The notes: generated by a model not told the origin, from the letters alone. A DNA stretch of 64,000 bases from Anaerolineales bacterium (GCA_016932715.1 JAFGCG010000057.1:1-64000), one strand, 5' to 3'; shown: positions 30,730-40,536, counted from the stretch's first letter. A program made the numbers and translations.

Positions 30730-33700
30730 ATGACACTGACAATCCTCGACAATGGCTTATCTATCACACAGGGAGACCTCCGCTATGCCTGGTTTAGGCT
30801 GCAAAAAGGTGCGGAGCAATTCTTTCGCTGTGTTGCCTTGCGCGAACTGCAGGTGATTCCCGTCTCAGTGCGTGATGATTATGATCTGCTTGGTAAGCAG
30901 TGGGGAGCTGTGCGTGGTCTGCACAACGCCAATGTCAACTTTGTGTACGCCTCGATGGGAATTTACTCCCCGGAGTATGTCGGCATCGTGCAGTATTTTG
31001 GTGCAGCGGGGGAGGGAATAACTGAGGAAGTGGCAGCCACAAAAGCTGTGAATGGTATAGCGACTGTCGAGGCTGTACTGGCAAACTTTCCACAGTCCAG
31101 GATTGGCGCGCCCAATGTGGATTGGCTGAAGTGGTATCTGGATTTCATCACATCAAAAGCGAAAAACATCGCCGCGGTCCTTGGGCATCCGGATCCGCGC
31201 GAAGGCAAGCGAGGTTCGTCAAGTGACGGCAATGTGGGCGATGACTCCGATTCGGACCTGGCGGAAGAACAGAACGAAATCCTGTTTCGCGGTCTTGCCA
31301 AACTCCGTCAGAATTTTGTTTTCCAGGTGCTCGCCGAACATGTAGCCCGTCCGCGCATGACACAAACATTGATACGGATCAGCGAAGTTGCCTCCAATGT
31401 GGCGTCCCGGCGCAAAGGCTCGATCGGGATTGGTTTCAACCTGGGTATTCCTCTGATGGCAGCGATCGGTCAATCCCGCACGGAAGGTTTGAGTGCAGGT
31501 CATGGACACACAGAGAGTGTTCAGGATGGTGTCTCACATGGCTGGGGCGAGTCGCACCAGGTTGGAAAGGCGCATGCAGAAGGTGTCGCAAATACAGTTG
31601 GGTCTTCAGAAACCTGGGGCGAATCGGAAACAAAGTCATCCGGGAAATCACACTCTGACATGCATAGCGTGACCGATGCCACAATGAAATCGTCCATGCG
31701 CTCGTCTACCAGAGGGAGTGGTGAATCATCTGGAGGTGGATGGAACAAGAGCGAAGGGGTTGGTGTAAATGTCGATGCAGGGAAATCCGTGCTTGGCAAG
31801 ATCCCGGTCATCGGCGGGCTGCTCAAAGGAGTTTCCGCTGGCTACAACACCAGCGAGGGTGTCAGTGGCTTCAGCTCGACCAGCAGTTTCTCATCGGTGA
31901 CCAATGGAAGTATGAGTGGATCATCTCATGCAGTATCAAACGGCCAATCCGACTCGGTAATGAATGGGCAGGCTACAGGCAAATTCCACTCAGTTTCGAA
32001 AATGCAGGCTACCACCCATAGCTTCATGGATTCTCAAAGTGAGGCATGGGGCGAGAGTGAGAATTGGGGAGAGAATCACGCGATGGGAAAAGCACGGTCA
32101 GAAACCGAAGCCAGGAATTTTGGCACGGGTTTGACAGGTGGCTTCAGCACGGGACTGCTTCCAGGCATTTCCATCAACCGGACATGGCAGACAGAGGATG
32201 ATGTCGCCGAACGTCTCTCCGATGTTTTGCGCAGGCTTGAATCACTGGTCAACCAGGCTTCCATGGAAGGCGGCTTTATGACCAATGCCTTCTTGTTCAC
32301 AGATACCGATGGAGGCGCGGCAGCTGGAGATGCACTTGTGCCGCAAGCCTTTCATGGTCCGAGTGTGCCAACGCCTGTCCTCACAGTACGCCCGGATGTA
32401 CTGGACGAATCGGATCTGCGCGCTCATGCATTTACATTCACTCCGTGGACGGAGATCGAAAATGGCGATCCATTCAGCGGTGAGTTATGGACACGTTATG
32501 CGACCCTGTTGACCGCCGGCCAACTGGCGGCGCTGACTGCCCCTGGCCTCTTCGAGGAAGGCTCAGCCTCGACGACCATGGCAGAGATCCCGGATGGGAT
32601 GGGTTTCTACCCCAATATGCCAGGCGATGTTGTTTTGGGACATCAATACAGCCCGGAGACTGGCGATCTCACCAATGCCCAGATACGCCTCCACCCAGAT
32701 CACTTAATGCATACGATCGCAGTGGGGGATACCGGCTTCGGGAAATCGGTGGCGATGATCCGCATGGCATATGAGACAACCTTGCGTTGGAAACTCCGGA
32801 CGGTAGTTCTGGATTTTGGGGCAGGCTGGCGATCATTACTCAATGCACCTGGTTTGGATGGACATGTCAATATCCTGCAGCTTTGGCCGGACGCGGTGCG
32901 ACCGCTGCGCTGGAACCCCATGCAGATTGGGCGCAATATCGCACCAGAAACGCAATGGCGCGCGTTTGCGGATGTCTTCGGTGGAATTGCCCAGCTTGGC
33001 GTGAAACGCCAAAAACAGGAGCTCCTGGAGGCAATGCGAACGGTCTATATCACAAGCGGTGTTCTGGTGGATGATCCTGAAGTCCGTAGTGGTCAGATGG
33101 GTTTCGTCCAGAAAAACGAGGCTGCCCTGATCGGAGCGCGCGCTGGACGGAAGCTCTCGGAGCTTTCCATTACGGACCGTCAGGCACTTGCTGTTTTTCG
33201 CAGCTCTGCTGTTGGATTGGAAGATCTGTATGCACAGGTTGGGGAGAAACTGAAGAGCGTGCCACCGCGCGACACGATGTTGACCGGCGTCCTCGAGGGC
33301 ATTCTCTTTAGGCTGAACCCATTGGTGCAGGGGTCGGCGGCTCTGCAATTTGCTCCGGGTCCCGACACGATCCCGGTGGAGGACATGAGCAAACCCTGGG
33401 GGGTCACGATCATCGAAGGCGGTATGTTCCTGGATGATTTTGGAAAGGCTTTTCTATTGGGTTGGACTGGCTGGCACCTTTACATGGACATGGTGGCGCG
33501 CCGAGTGCATGAAGTCAACACGAATGAGCCTCTGCTGCAGATCTTCTATGAAGAAGCCAACAAGATCTTTGTCAAAGATGACAACGCGGGCGACGAGGCG
33601 GGAGGTGTATCTGCAACGCAGCGTTTTGCCGATATGTTCCGGGACGCGCGCAAGTACAAATCACGCCTGCATGTAATTACCCAGGCGCCGCACTTGATCG

Positions 33701-33987
33701 CGGATGACATTATCTCCAGTTGCTCCAATATCATCGCAGGCTTCGTCAAGAATGCCAAAGATAAGGATATTGTGTTGTCCGCGCTGGCTCGTTCGGAGAA
33801 AGGTTTCCGTGATGAGGAGTGGCGCCGCTTTGTCGATGACATACCCGTTGGAATGGCAATCGGGCGCTTTCCTTATACGGAACGCCGCGAGAACCAGCGT
33901 CCTGTATTGTTCCGGCCGCTCATGCTTGATGTGCCCGAGCCAACCGACGAGCAGATCGCACAGAAACTTGGAAGGATTACCCTATGA
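30730..33987 (+). CDS. VirB4/HerA-class conjugation ATPase with serine-rich insert, 1085 aa
   Basis: The C-terminal half (about 640-1070) is a HerA/VirB4-type motor: Walker A GDTGFGKS (about 665-672), Walker B region LLQIFYEEANK (about 936), HVITQAPHLIADDII (about 985) and a closing domain. The N-terminal third resembles the substrate-handling half of such ATPases. Residues about 250-455 are an unusual Ser/Gly/His-rich segment with repeated WGES (GWGESHQVGKAH; TWGESETKSSG; AWGESENWGEN). It powers DNA or protein export at the inner membrane. AAGGAAACC precedes the ATG. Next gene overlaps by 4 nt. Confidence 0.75.
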   Translation: MTLTILDNGLSITQGDLRYAWFRLQKGAEQFFRCVALRELQVIPVSVRDDYDLLGKQWGAVRGLHNANVNFVYASMGIYSPEYVGIVQYFGAAGEGITEEVAATKAVNGIATVEAVLANFPQSRIGAPNVDWLKWYLDFITSKAKNIAAVLGHPDPREGKRGSSSDGNVGDDSDSDLAEEQNEILFRGLAKLRQNFVFQVLAEHVARPRMTQTLIRISEVASNVASRRKGSIGIGFNLGIPLMAAIGQSRTEGLSAGHGHTESVQDGVSHGWGESHQVGKAHAEGVANTVGSSETWGESETKSSGKSHSDMHSVTDATMKSSMRSSTRGSGESSGGGWNKSEGVGVNVDAGKSVLGKIPVIGGLLKGVSAGYNTSEGVSGFSSTSSFSSVTNGSMSGSSHAVSNGQSDSVMNGQATGKFHSVSKMQATTHSFMDSQSEAWGESENWGENHAMGKARSETEARNFGTGLTGGFSTGLLPGISINRTWQTEDDVAERLSDVLRRLESLVNQASMEGGFMTNAFLFTDTDGGAAAGDALVPQAFHGPSVPTPVLTVRPDVLDESDLRAHAFTFTPWTEIENGDPFSGELWTRYATLLTAGQLAALTAPGLFEEGSASTTMAEIPDGMGFYPNMPGDVVLGHQYSPETGDLTNAQIRLHPDHLMHTIAVGDTGFGKSVAMIRMAYETTLRWKLRTVVLDFGAGWRSLLNAPGLDGHVNILQLWPDAVRPLRWNPMQIGRNIAPETQWRAFADVFGGIAQLGVKRQKQELLEAMRTVYITSGVLVDDPEVRSGQMGFVQKNEAALIGARAGRKLSELSITDRQALAVFRSSAVGLEDLYAQVGEKLKSVPPRDTMLTGVLEGILFRLNPLVQGSAALQFAPGPDTIPVEDMSKPWGVTIIEGGMFLDDFGKAFLLGWTGWHLYMDMVARRVHEVNTNEPLLQIFYEEANKIFVKDDNAGDEAGGVSATQRFADMFRDARKYKSRLHVITQAPHLIADDIISSCSNIIAGFVKNAKDKDIVLSALARSEKGFRDEEWRRFVDDIPVGMAIGRFPYTERRENQRPVLFRPLMLDVPEPTDEQIAQKLGRITL

Positions 33988-34283
33988 AATTTGATCCGCA
34001 ACAGAGGCTGGCGATCTACGGGCTAGCCGCTGTCTTCCTTCTTTTCATCGGTACATTGTTGTACTTTCATTCGAATGTGAATGAGAGTCGAAAAATCACT
34101 TCTCCTGTCTTTTCCACCTCGACCGCAGAGAGTGAGCTTGCTTCGAAAAACGGCTGGTGGACTTCTATGCCCACCGATCCATCTTTGCCTACTATGCCGG
34201 CGATCAGCTTGTTAAAGGCACCGCCCACAGGCACGCCGACTTGTACACCCATCGTTACATTAACGCCGAAGGAGTCCAAATGA
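33984..34283 (+). CDS. Single-TM protein with Thr-Pro tail, 99 aa
   Basis: Overlaps the ATPase gene by 4 nt (ATGA). TM at about residues 10-28, then a low-complexity Ser/Thr/Pro region outside. No family recognised. Coupled expression suggests it is an accessory of the ATPase or the pilus. Confidence 0.5.
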   Translation: MKFDPQQRLAIYGLAAVFLLFIGTLLYFHSNVNESRKITSPVFSTSTAESELASKNGWWTSMPTDPSLPTMPAISLLKAPPTGTPTCTPIVTLTPKESK

Positions 34284-34284
34284 A

Positions 34285-34497
34285 ATGAGTTACCCAATAA
34301 AATTTTTCACACCTGATGACCCGCTTGCCGGAGAAAGCCTGGCACGGTCCCTCGAGTCAACTGAACAGCCCATCCTTGGACTGATCGTCAAGGTCAAGCA
34401 GGAGGGTGGACAAGAAACAATCGTCAACTGGTCATTTGCTGATCCCATTTTGATCAAATCGATGGCAGCGTTGTGCCTGCCTGGTGCTGACAGTTGA
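34285..34497 (+). CDS. Small soluble hypothetical protein, 70 aa
   Basis: Starts 1 nt after the preceding stop. Soluble, strand-rich, no TM. No family recognised. Ends 25 nt before the cpaB start. Confidence 0.45.
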   Translation: MSYPIKFFTPDDPLAGESLARSLESTEQPILGLIVKVKQEGGQETIVNWSFADPILIKSMAALCLPGADS

Positions 34498-34522
34498 GAC
34501 TGTCGAAAACAAAGGAGTATTC

Positions 34523-35398
34523 ATGTTCAAAAAGCTATTTCCCATCATCATCGCATCAGCTATTTTCTTGACCGCCTTCGCGCTGCTCCGCCCTGCGCCT
34601 TCGCGTATGGTGGCGGTTGCCGCGCGTGATCTAAAAGCTGGTCATGTGCTCGGTGAGCAGGACATCGAACTGCAGTCCATACCGGCAGAGATCCTTGCCG
34701 AGGATGTTGTATCCGACGAATCCCTGGTTCTTGGTCAGCCGCTGCGCATCGATCGCGGCAAAGGGGACGTGGTCCGCCTGTCACAGCTTGGCAACCTGGT
34801 CAAACTGGAAGCGAACGAGCGCGCCATCTCCGTTCGCATCACGGACGCAAATGGGGTATCAGGCCTGCTGACGCCCGGGCAACTGGTCGGTGTAATCGCC
34901 ACTATCCCACACTCTTCGAGCAACACAGAAGTGTCCGGGACATTCTCCAAAGCTACCATCGAAAAATTGCGGGTGCTGTACATCGATCCTCGCTTCGCTG
35001 CAAGCCAGGATGCCAACGTTGTTCCCGCTGAGGCGACCCCTGTGGGTATCAGCGGCATGTCTGGTTTGAACACAGATGAACGTGCGCGCGAAGGATCGGT
35101 CATTCTGGCTGTGCCAACAGACCTGCAAACTATTTTCTATGACTTTTCCGCGACAGGCGCGATCTCGGAATCCTGTAGTGTCAACGCGCTCGAACTACTT
35201 GCGGCACTGAGCTACACCGATGGTGCATCCGTCACCCTGTACCTTATGCCTCAGGAAAATCCGTCTGAATTCTCATCTCCGGGATTGTGGCTTCCTGATC
35301 TCATCAGAACCCCATTCCCAACGGCGACACCCACACCGCTCGGGACGCCTAGTCCAACCACCCAAACCCCGGCCGTGACAGCCACCATTGTCCCGTAA
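34523..35398 (+). CDS. cpaB: Flp pilus assembly protein CpaB/RcpC
   Basis: 291 aa from the ATG at 34523 (AAAGGAG upstream). N-terminal TM (about 5-22), SAF domain (AARDLKAGHVLGEQDIELQSIP, written here in parts: AARDLKAGHVLGE, DIELQSIP) at about 34-100, then the RcpC/CpaB domain with AISVRITDANGVSGLLTPGQLV (AISVRITD...GLLTPGQLV). The C-terminus is a Thr-Pro tail. In Gram-negatives CpaB stabilises the outer-membrane secretin; here there is no secretin, so it must act at the cell wall. Confidence 0.85.
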   Translation: MFKKLFPIIIASAIFLTAFALLRPAPSRMVAVAARDLKAGHVLGEQDIELQSIPAEILAEDVVSDESLVLGQPLRIDRGKGDVVRLSQLGNLVKLEANERAISVRITDANGVSGLLTPGQLVGVIATIPHSSSNTEVSGTFSKATIEKLRVLYIDPRFAASQDANVVPAEATPVGISGMSGLNTDERAREGSVILAVPTDLQTIFYDFSATGAISESCSVNALELLAALSYTDGASVTLYLMPQENPSEFSSPGLWLPDLIRTPFPTATPTPLGTPSPTTQTPAVTATIVP

Positions 35399-35415
35399 AC
35401 AGAGAGGCGCAGACT

Positions 35416-36726
35416 ATGGCTAGCAACTGGGGCCAATCCCAAAACAATTTACCCGGGCAGGATGCACCTGTCAGTATTCTGCTCGCACATAAGGATATGA
35501 GCCGTACGACGAGCTGGTACCAGGCTTTGCAGGTGGATGCGCGTTTCCGCATTACATCGATGGCAAACGATGCTCAGGATTTTCGCTCGAAGCTGGTTTC
35601 CTCACCTGAAGTGATCCTGCTCGATGCAACCGTCTTCGATGGTCCAAAGGGTCTGGTGGACGCCCTGACATCTGTGACCGGTGCGGTCTACCTTATCGTT
35701 CCTCCCACTGTGGACGAAAAACTCATCACTGAGTTCAAATCCATTCCCTCAGTGAAAATGGTTTTCATCGGTGACGTGAACATTGCCGAATTTGAAACCC
35801 GTGCCTATGCGGATGCTCTGGCTTTGCGGCGTACTGTGCCTGCGGCAAATCAACAGGCATGGGCGGGTGGCAGGTCAGGCAGTGTGGTCGGCGGGCTTCG
35901 CATTATGACAGTCTGGAGTCGTTCGGGTGGAACTGGAAGGACCACAATCGCCCTGGCTATCGCTCAGGCTGTTGCCAGGAAAGCATTGAAGACCTTGTTG
36001 ATCGGTCTCGGTGGTCCGGATGTACTTCCACTGCAGATCGGTTTGCAACCCGAACCAAATATTCTTTCCTGGATCGCTAATCCAACAGACGAAGGATTAC
36101 GTGCCAGCATTCAGACTGCTGGAGACATGCATGTCCTGGCTGGCTTTCCCGACATCCTTTCAGAGGCACAGGGCGATAGACCCGCTGAGGCAAAAGGCTC
36201 GATCACCGAACTCGTGACAAGTGCAGCCTATGGCGGATACGCTGCCATCGTTCTTGATACCCCATCAGGAGGAATTGCCCCGCGCGCTGTATCTGCTGCC
36301 AATACATGGCTGATGATCGCACGTCCAACTGTCTCCGATGTGTGGACATCTGTGGAAGCATTTCGTACGGTCACACAGAAATCGGCAGGACAGCATCGTA
36401 TCACTCCTGGCAACATCTTCGTGGTTCTCAATCAGCATGCCAATGGGATGTTGACCCCAGATGAATGGCACCGCGCTGCGGATGCAGCCTGTCGCAAGAT
36501 GGCGTTGAATGTTGGCTTTCCACCGGTGGTCTCGGCCATTCCATATGTGCCTGAAGTGTCCATCGCACAGGACAACGGGCGCTCCGCGTTGGACTCGTCG
36601 GACGCGTTTGCCCGCCCGATCCTCAAACTCTCCGATATGTTGTTTGGCAGCTCCGTTGGCGTCCCGGTACGGGACGACTCGTCTGTCATGAAACTGGGTC
36701 CGCTCAAGATCAGGACAAAGAAATAG
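35416..36726 (+). CDS. cpaE: CpaE/TadZ-like pilus-localisation ATPase
   Basis: 436 aa. N-terminal receiver-like domain (about 20-135) without clear phosphorylation residues, then a ParA/MinD-type domain with SRSGGTGRTTIA (about 168-179). The Walker A Lys is replaced by Arg, as in some TadZ proteins with weak or no ATP hydrolysis. TadZ positions the Tad machine at the pole. It is 12 nt upstream of cpaF. Confidence 0.8.
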   Translation: MASNWGQSQNNLPGQDAPVSILLAHKDMSRTTSWYQALQVDARFRITSMANDAQDFRSKLVSSPEVILLDATVFDGPKGLVDALTSVTGAVYLIVPPTVDEKLITEFKSIPSVKMVFIGDVNIAEFETRAYADALALRRTVPAANQQAWAGGRSGSVVGGLRIMTVWSRSGGTGRTTIALAIAQAVARKALKTLLIGLGGPDVLPLQIGLQPEPNILSWIANPTDEGLRASIQTAGDMHVLAGFPDILSEAQGDRPAEAKGSITELVTSAAYGGYAAIVLDTPSGGIAPRAVSAANTWLMIARPTVSDVWTSVEAFRTVTQKSAGQHRITPGNIFVVLNQHANGMLTPDEWHRAADAACRKMALNVGFPPVVSAIPYVPEVSIAQDNGRSALDSSDAFARPILKLSDMLFGSSVGVPVRDDSSVMKLGPLKIRTKK

Positions 36727-36737
36727 GAGAAGGCAAT

Positions 36738-37982
36738 ATGTCACTTACAGGTGGATGGGGCGCATCGCTTCCTGGTCTTGCTGTGGAAGCCCGCGCTCAA
36801 ATTGTTGATGAAGTCTCATCGCAATTCCAGGGATTATCCCTTTCTGAGTTACGCGGTGATCGTGAGAAGCTTGTCCTCCGCGCGATTCCCTTGATCAATA
36901 CCTGCTTATCGCGCACCGGTCTGCATGCCTCCTCGAACGAGATCGATGAGATTGCCCGGGATGTTGTGGCGCGCGTGGGTGGTTTGGGTTTCCTTGAGCC
37001 GTTCCTACGAACGGATTCAGGTCTCTCCGAAGTAGCTCTTACACCGCAAGGTGATGTGTGGATCTTGAGGAAAGGCGCACCTTCGTTTGAGAAGCTGCCA
37101 AGCAAGCCCTCGATCACAGATGCCTGGCGCGCGGTGGAAACATTGCTCGCGCCCCTCGGTCGCGCAGTGACAGAAGCCGCGCCTTCCGTGGATGCCAAGA
37201 TCCCAAGGCAGGATGGACTGGCAGGCGGCGCGCGGGTCAAGATCATCCATCCTGTTGTTGCGCCAGGGCTTGGATATCCGAGTGTGAACGTCCGGCTCTT
37301 TGAACCGAAACCTGTTCCACCACAGCGCTTGATCGAGTGGAACGTTGCGCCTCCAGCTGTCATCCATAGTCTCGTTGATCTGGTCTTGAAGGCCTTGCGT
37401 GTCCTGGTGATCGGAGGCACAGGTTCAGGCAAGACAACGCTGTTATCCGCGCTGTGTCATGGTATCCCCAAGGAAGCGCGCGTGGTGAAGATCGAGGACC
37501 CTGAAGAGATCTGGCTCGATCATCCCCATGTGGTAACTCTTGAAGCGCGTCCAATTCAGGTGGGCAGTTCCATTGTTCCATACACCCTGGCGGCCGCGGT
37601 GGATGATGCGATGCGTATGTCGCCCAGGTGGTTGATCGTTGGCGAAATGCGAAGAGGCGATGCAGCCGCGGCGTTGTTCCGTGCCCAGATGTCCGATCAT
37701 CCCGGCCTTTCCACGTTTCACGCCGAAGGGCCGGAAGCAGCGGTCACACGTCTCAATCTGCTGCTGTATGCAGATGTCGGTATCCGCGCGGAGAGTGCGA
37801 AGGAAATGTTTGCCCAGGCAATCGACCTGGTCGTGCAGGTGGGCTGGATCGGCGGCACGCGCGCCATGCTCGGTGTCTGGGAAGTGGGCAAGCAGCTCAA
37901 AGCAGGCAATGTGCAATTCCAACAGTTGTATGCGCCTGGCGATCAGGAACTCAGGCCCGTCTGCATCGAAAGGCGGGTGTAG
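36738..37982 (+). CDS. cpaF: CpaF/TadA-family secretion ATPase
   Basis: 414 aa. Type II/IV secretion ATPase: Walker A VIGGTGSGKTTLL (about 223-235), Asp box/Walker B around LIVGEMRRGDAA (about 299-310), His box FHAEGPEAAVTRL (about 328). It drives pilin assembly (and in Tad systems also retraction). Related VirB11-type ATPases serve DNA transfer. The gene is in the middle of the Tad operon. No second assembly ATPase is present. Confidence 0.9.
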   Translation: MSLTGGWGASLPGLAVEARAQIVDEVSSQFQGLSLSELRGDREKLVLRAIPLINTCLSRTGLHASSNEIDEIARDVVARVGGLGFLEPFLRTDSGLSEVALTPQGDVWILRKGAPSFEKLPSKPSITDAWRAVETLLAPLGRAVTEAAPSVDAKIPRQDGLAGGARVKIIHPVVAPGLGYPSVNVRLFEPKPVPPQRLIEWNVAPPAVIHSLVDLVLKALRVLVIGGTGSGKTTLLSALCHGIPKEARVVKIEDPEEIWLDHPHVVTLEARPIQVGSSIVPYTLAAAVDDAMRMSPRWLIVGEMRRGDAAAALFRAQMSDHPGLSTFHAEGPEAAVTRLNLLLYADVGIRAESAKEMFAQAIDLVVQVGWIGGTRAMLGVWEVGKQLKAGNVQFQQLYAPGDQELRPVCIERRV

Positions 37983-38140
37983 TGGACAACAACCTGCGCG
38001 AGGCGATCTATCTCACCGTACTAGGAGCCGTTCTGATAATTCTTGGTTTTGTGGTGGCTGACTTCATGATCAGAATGATTCCTAAACCTTTCGGGACATT
38101 GGAAGATTTTTCCTTTGTATGGAGTTTTTATTATGGATAA
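37982..38140 (+). CDS. Small single-TM protein between cpaF and tadB, 52 aa
   Basis: GTG start shares one base with the cpaF stop. TM at about residues 9-28 (YLTVLGAVLIILGFVVADF). The last 8 nt overlap the tadB start. The double overlap supports translation. No family recognised; likely a small Tad accessory. Confidence 0.5.
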   Translation: MDNNLREAIYLTVLGAVLIILGFVVADFMIRMIPKPFGTLEDFSFVWSFYYG

Positions 38141-39101
38141 GTCGTTGACCTTATTCCAGATCCCCTTCATAGCAGTCTATATCCTGCCCTGGGTCGGCGC
38201 TGGCGCACTTGCCTGGGCTGGTTATCTGCTTGGCAAGTGGTTCACACCCAGTATCACCGGACGATCCAGGACCGCGCGTCTCGAAAACTTTGCGACAGGT
38301 TTTGCTTCACCGGATAGGAAGGCACACTCAGCGCCGGTTGGCAGCTTTGAACACAAGATTCGCATTGCGTTTGCGGATATCGGCATCGATGTGGCTGGCA
38401 ATGAAGAGTATTACCTGACCATGGGACGGCTTGTGGCTGGCGTTGCTCTGAGTCTGATCCTGATGGTGATCGGTCTGCCGTTCTTCACAAGCCTGATCGG
38501 TCTCCTCGCAGGGCATGTATTTGTCAATGGCTGGGTCAAGCGTTCCTGGAACAAGATTCGCACCGAGATGGAATCAGAGCTTCCATCCCTTTTACTGCGC
38601 CTGAATGCTACAGTCCAGACTGCTCCCAATGTGCCATCCGCACTGGAGATGGTGGCAAAGACCTTGCGTTCGGATGGTCCACTGCGCGCCTGGACGTTGG
38701 AGACGGCTGCCCGGATGCATGCGGAAGGACACAATGCAATCGAGGGGATCCGGCAATCGGCTGCAGGGATGTCTATGTCGCTCTCGATTGTGGCTGAACT
38801 CATCGGGCGCGTGTGGACAACCGGCGGCGAAGGATATGGAAAAGCCTTTGGAGCCGCAGCAGACAACCTGGAGTCCGTGTTGGATGCGCGCGTGCTGGCA
38901 CGCTCCAAGGGCGGAAGCGCGCAGGGGACCGTGAACATCCTGACAGTGATGACTTTTGTAATGATCGCCTTCATGACGCGCTCAAGCGCGATGGCTGAGA
39001 TCGCTCGTCAGCCACTTGTGCAGGTGCTGTTTGCCCTTATCGCCCTGGTGATTGTGTACGGTCACAGCCAGGTGAGCGAGATCATCGACAATGCGGTCTA
39101 G
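38133..39101 (+). CDS. tadB: Tad pilus inner-membrane platform TadB
   Basis: 322 aa, ATG 38133 preferred over the open frame upstream because it overlaps the previous stop. T2SSF fold: TM near the N-terminus (about 10-35), a TM pair at about 95-135, the conserved helical domain with ELPSLLLRLNATVQTAPNVPSAL (in parts ELPSLLLRLNATVQ...PNVPSALEM), and TMs near 270-315. With TadC it forms the platform on which CpaF acts. Confidence 0.8.
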   Translation: MDKSLTLFQIPFIAVYILPWVGAGALAWAGYLLGKWFTPSITGRSRTARLENFATGFASPDRKAHSAPVGSFEHKIRIAFADIGIDVAGNEEYYLTMGRLVAGVALSLILMVIGLPFFTSLIGLLAGHVFVNGWVKRSWNKIRTEMESELPSLLLRLNATVQTAPNVPSALEMVAKTLRSDGPLRAWTLETAARMHAEGHNAIEGIRQSAAGMSMSLSIVAELIGRVWTTGGEGYGKAFGAAADNLESVLDARVLARSKGGSAQGTVNILTVMTFVMIAFMTRSSAMAEIARQPLVQVLFALIALVIVYGHSQVSEIIDNAV

Positions 39102-39110
39102 GAGGACGTA

Positions 39111-39983
39111 ATGATTTGGAAGGATTTGGTTGCTCCTGTTGCGGCGGTCCTGATCGCCTTGCTCGCATACAGTTATTTCCGAAGGGTTGACCTGGTATTC
39201 GGACGATCTGCATCCGCGCGCCTCGAGCAGTACGCGGTCGCCGATCACAGAGGTCTTACGGATCGCATCGGCGATTCGCTCATGGATCGTTTCGGGTTGA
39301 CCTTTGAATCTCTTCAGCATGAACTACGCTGGGCGCAATTAGGAGGTTTATATGTGGGTAAGACAGTGGGGAGTGTGCTTGGAAAATCGCTCCTGTATGC
39401 AGTGCTTGGACTGACCTATGTATTGATGTTCAAGACGTTTAGTCCCATCTTTATCCTGGGCATTGCCGTAGCGGCCTATTATCCCATCCTGGGATTGAAA
39501 GGTAGAGGCGGGGATATCCGCCAGATGGTCAAGCGTGCGCTGCCAGAAGCGGCCGCCTTGATCGCAGCGGAGATGAGCGCCAGTGGTTCGGCTGAAACTG
39601 CAGTGACGCGCGCGGCGTCTCTTCCTGGTCCATTCGGCAAACTGGTGCAGGATGTGATCCAGTCTGCACAGAGAGGCGGACGCCTGATCTTCTCGCGCGA
39701 TGCGATCGATGGCGTGATGGTGGAGCAGTTTACAAAATACCGCATGACGCAACTCGAAGCCTTCGCGCGTCAGATTGACCTGGTCGCATCGAAGGGCGCT
39801 GAAGGTCCAAAACAAATGTCCGAGGTGGCGCGTGGATTGGCGCGTGAATACCGGTCTGATGTCGCGAAATCAGCCGAACAGTTGAGTAATAAATTGCTTG
39901 CGCCGATCACGCTTTACATCTTCATTCCCTTTATGCTCGCGATCTTCGTTCCGTTGTTCGCCAGCGTATTTCAATCTTTCTGA
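39111..39983 (+). CDS. tadC: Tad pilus inner-membrane platform TadC
   Basis: 290 aa. TM at about 5-20, a TM pair at about 85-130, T2SSF domain with ALPEAAALIAAEMSASGSAETAV (ALPEAAALIAAEMS...SAETAVTRA) and a final TM (about 265-288). Partner of TadB, 9 nt downstream of it. AGGAGGACGTA precedes the ATG. Confidence 0.8.
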   Translation: MIWKDLVAPVAAVLIALLAYSYFRRVDLVFGRSASARLEQYAVADHRGLTDRIGDSLMDRFGLTFESLQHELRWAQLGGLYVGKTVGSVLGKSLLYAVLGLTYVLMFKTFSPIFILGIAVAAYYPILGLKGRGGDIRQMVKRALPEAAALIAAEMSASGSAETAVTRAASLPGPFGKLVQDVIQSAQRGGRLIFSRDAIDGVMVEQFTKYRMTQLEAFARQIDLVASKGAEGPKQMSEVARGLAREYRSDVAKSAEQLSNKLLAPITLYIFIPFMLAIFVPLFASVFQSF

Positions 39984-39984
39984 C

Positions 39985-40536
39985 ATGAGCATCTTCGGCG
40001 CGCTTCTCTTTGCCTTCCTGATGATCGTGCGTATCGCACAGATGATTGGCGGCGGTGTCGATCCGCTGGGCATTCTGTTGGCGGTCCAGGCCGGAATGGC
40101 GGCGTTCTACATGATCTTCCGTCACAAGGCTTCGCAGGAAGCGCGGCTACCTGTCCAACTCCTGGCATGGACTTCCGCAATCCTGCCGCTGACAATACAA
40201 ACCACAAAGGGAGGCTGGGGGTGGCTTGCAACTCCTGGGTTATGTCTGGCTTTGTGGTCAATATGGAGCCTGGGTTCTTCATTCTCCATCGCACCGGCCG
40301 CCCGTAAGCTTGTCGTGCAGGGACCCTATCGCTTCATCAGGCATCCCATGTATGCCGGTGAGATCCTTTCGCTGTTCGGGACTTGTATTGCATCACTGGC
40401 TGCCTGGAACGTATGCGCACTTGCGATTTTTATCGCCAGCATCTGCATGAGGATCGCGAAGGAGGAGTCGTTGTTCAAGAATTATTCGATCTATGCCCAT
40501 TCAGTGAAGTGGCGTCTGATTCCAGGAGTATGGTGA
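39985..40536 (+). CDS. ICMT/PEMT-like integral-membrane methyltransferase, 183 aa
   Basis: ATG at 39985 sits 1 nt after the tadC stop. Five hydrophobic segments and the family signature near the C-terminus: VVQGPYRFIRHPMYAGEI (about 110-127), then KEESLFKNYSIYAHSVKW. Members transfer a methyl group from SAM to lipids or prenyl-cysteine carboxylates. Its place inside the Tad operon, in which the prepilin peptidase has no methyltransferase domain, raises the idea that it modifies a pilus part; that is inference. Confidence 0.7.
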   Translation: MSIFGALLFAFLMIVRIAQMIGGGVDPLGILLAVQAGMAAFYMIFRHKASQEARLPVQLLAWTSAILPLTIQTTKGGWGWLATPGLCLALWSIWSLGSSFSIAPAARKLVVQGPYRFIRHPMYAGEILSLFGTCIASLAAWNVCALAIFIASICMRIAKEESLFKNYSIYAHSVKWRLIPGVW

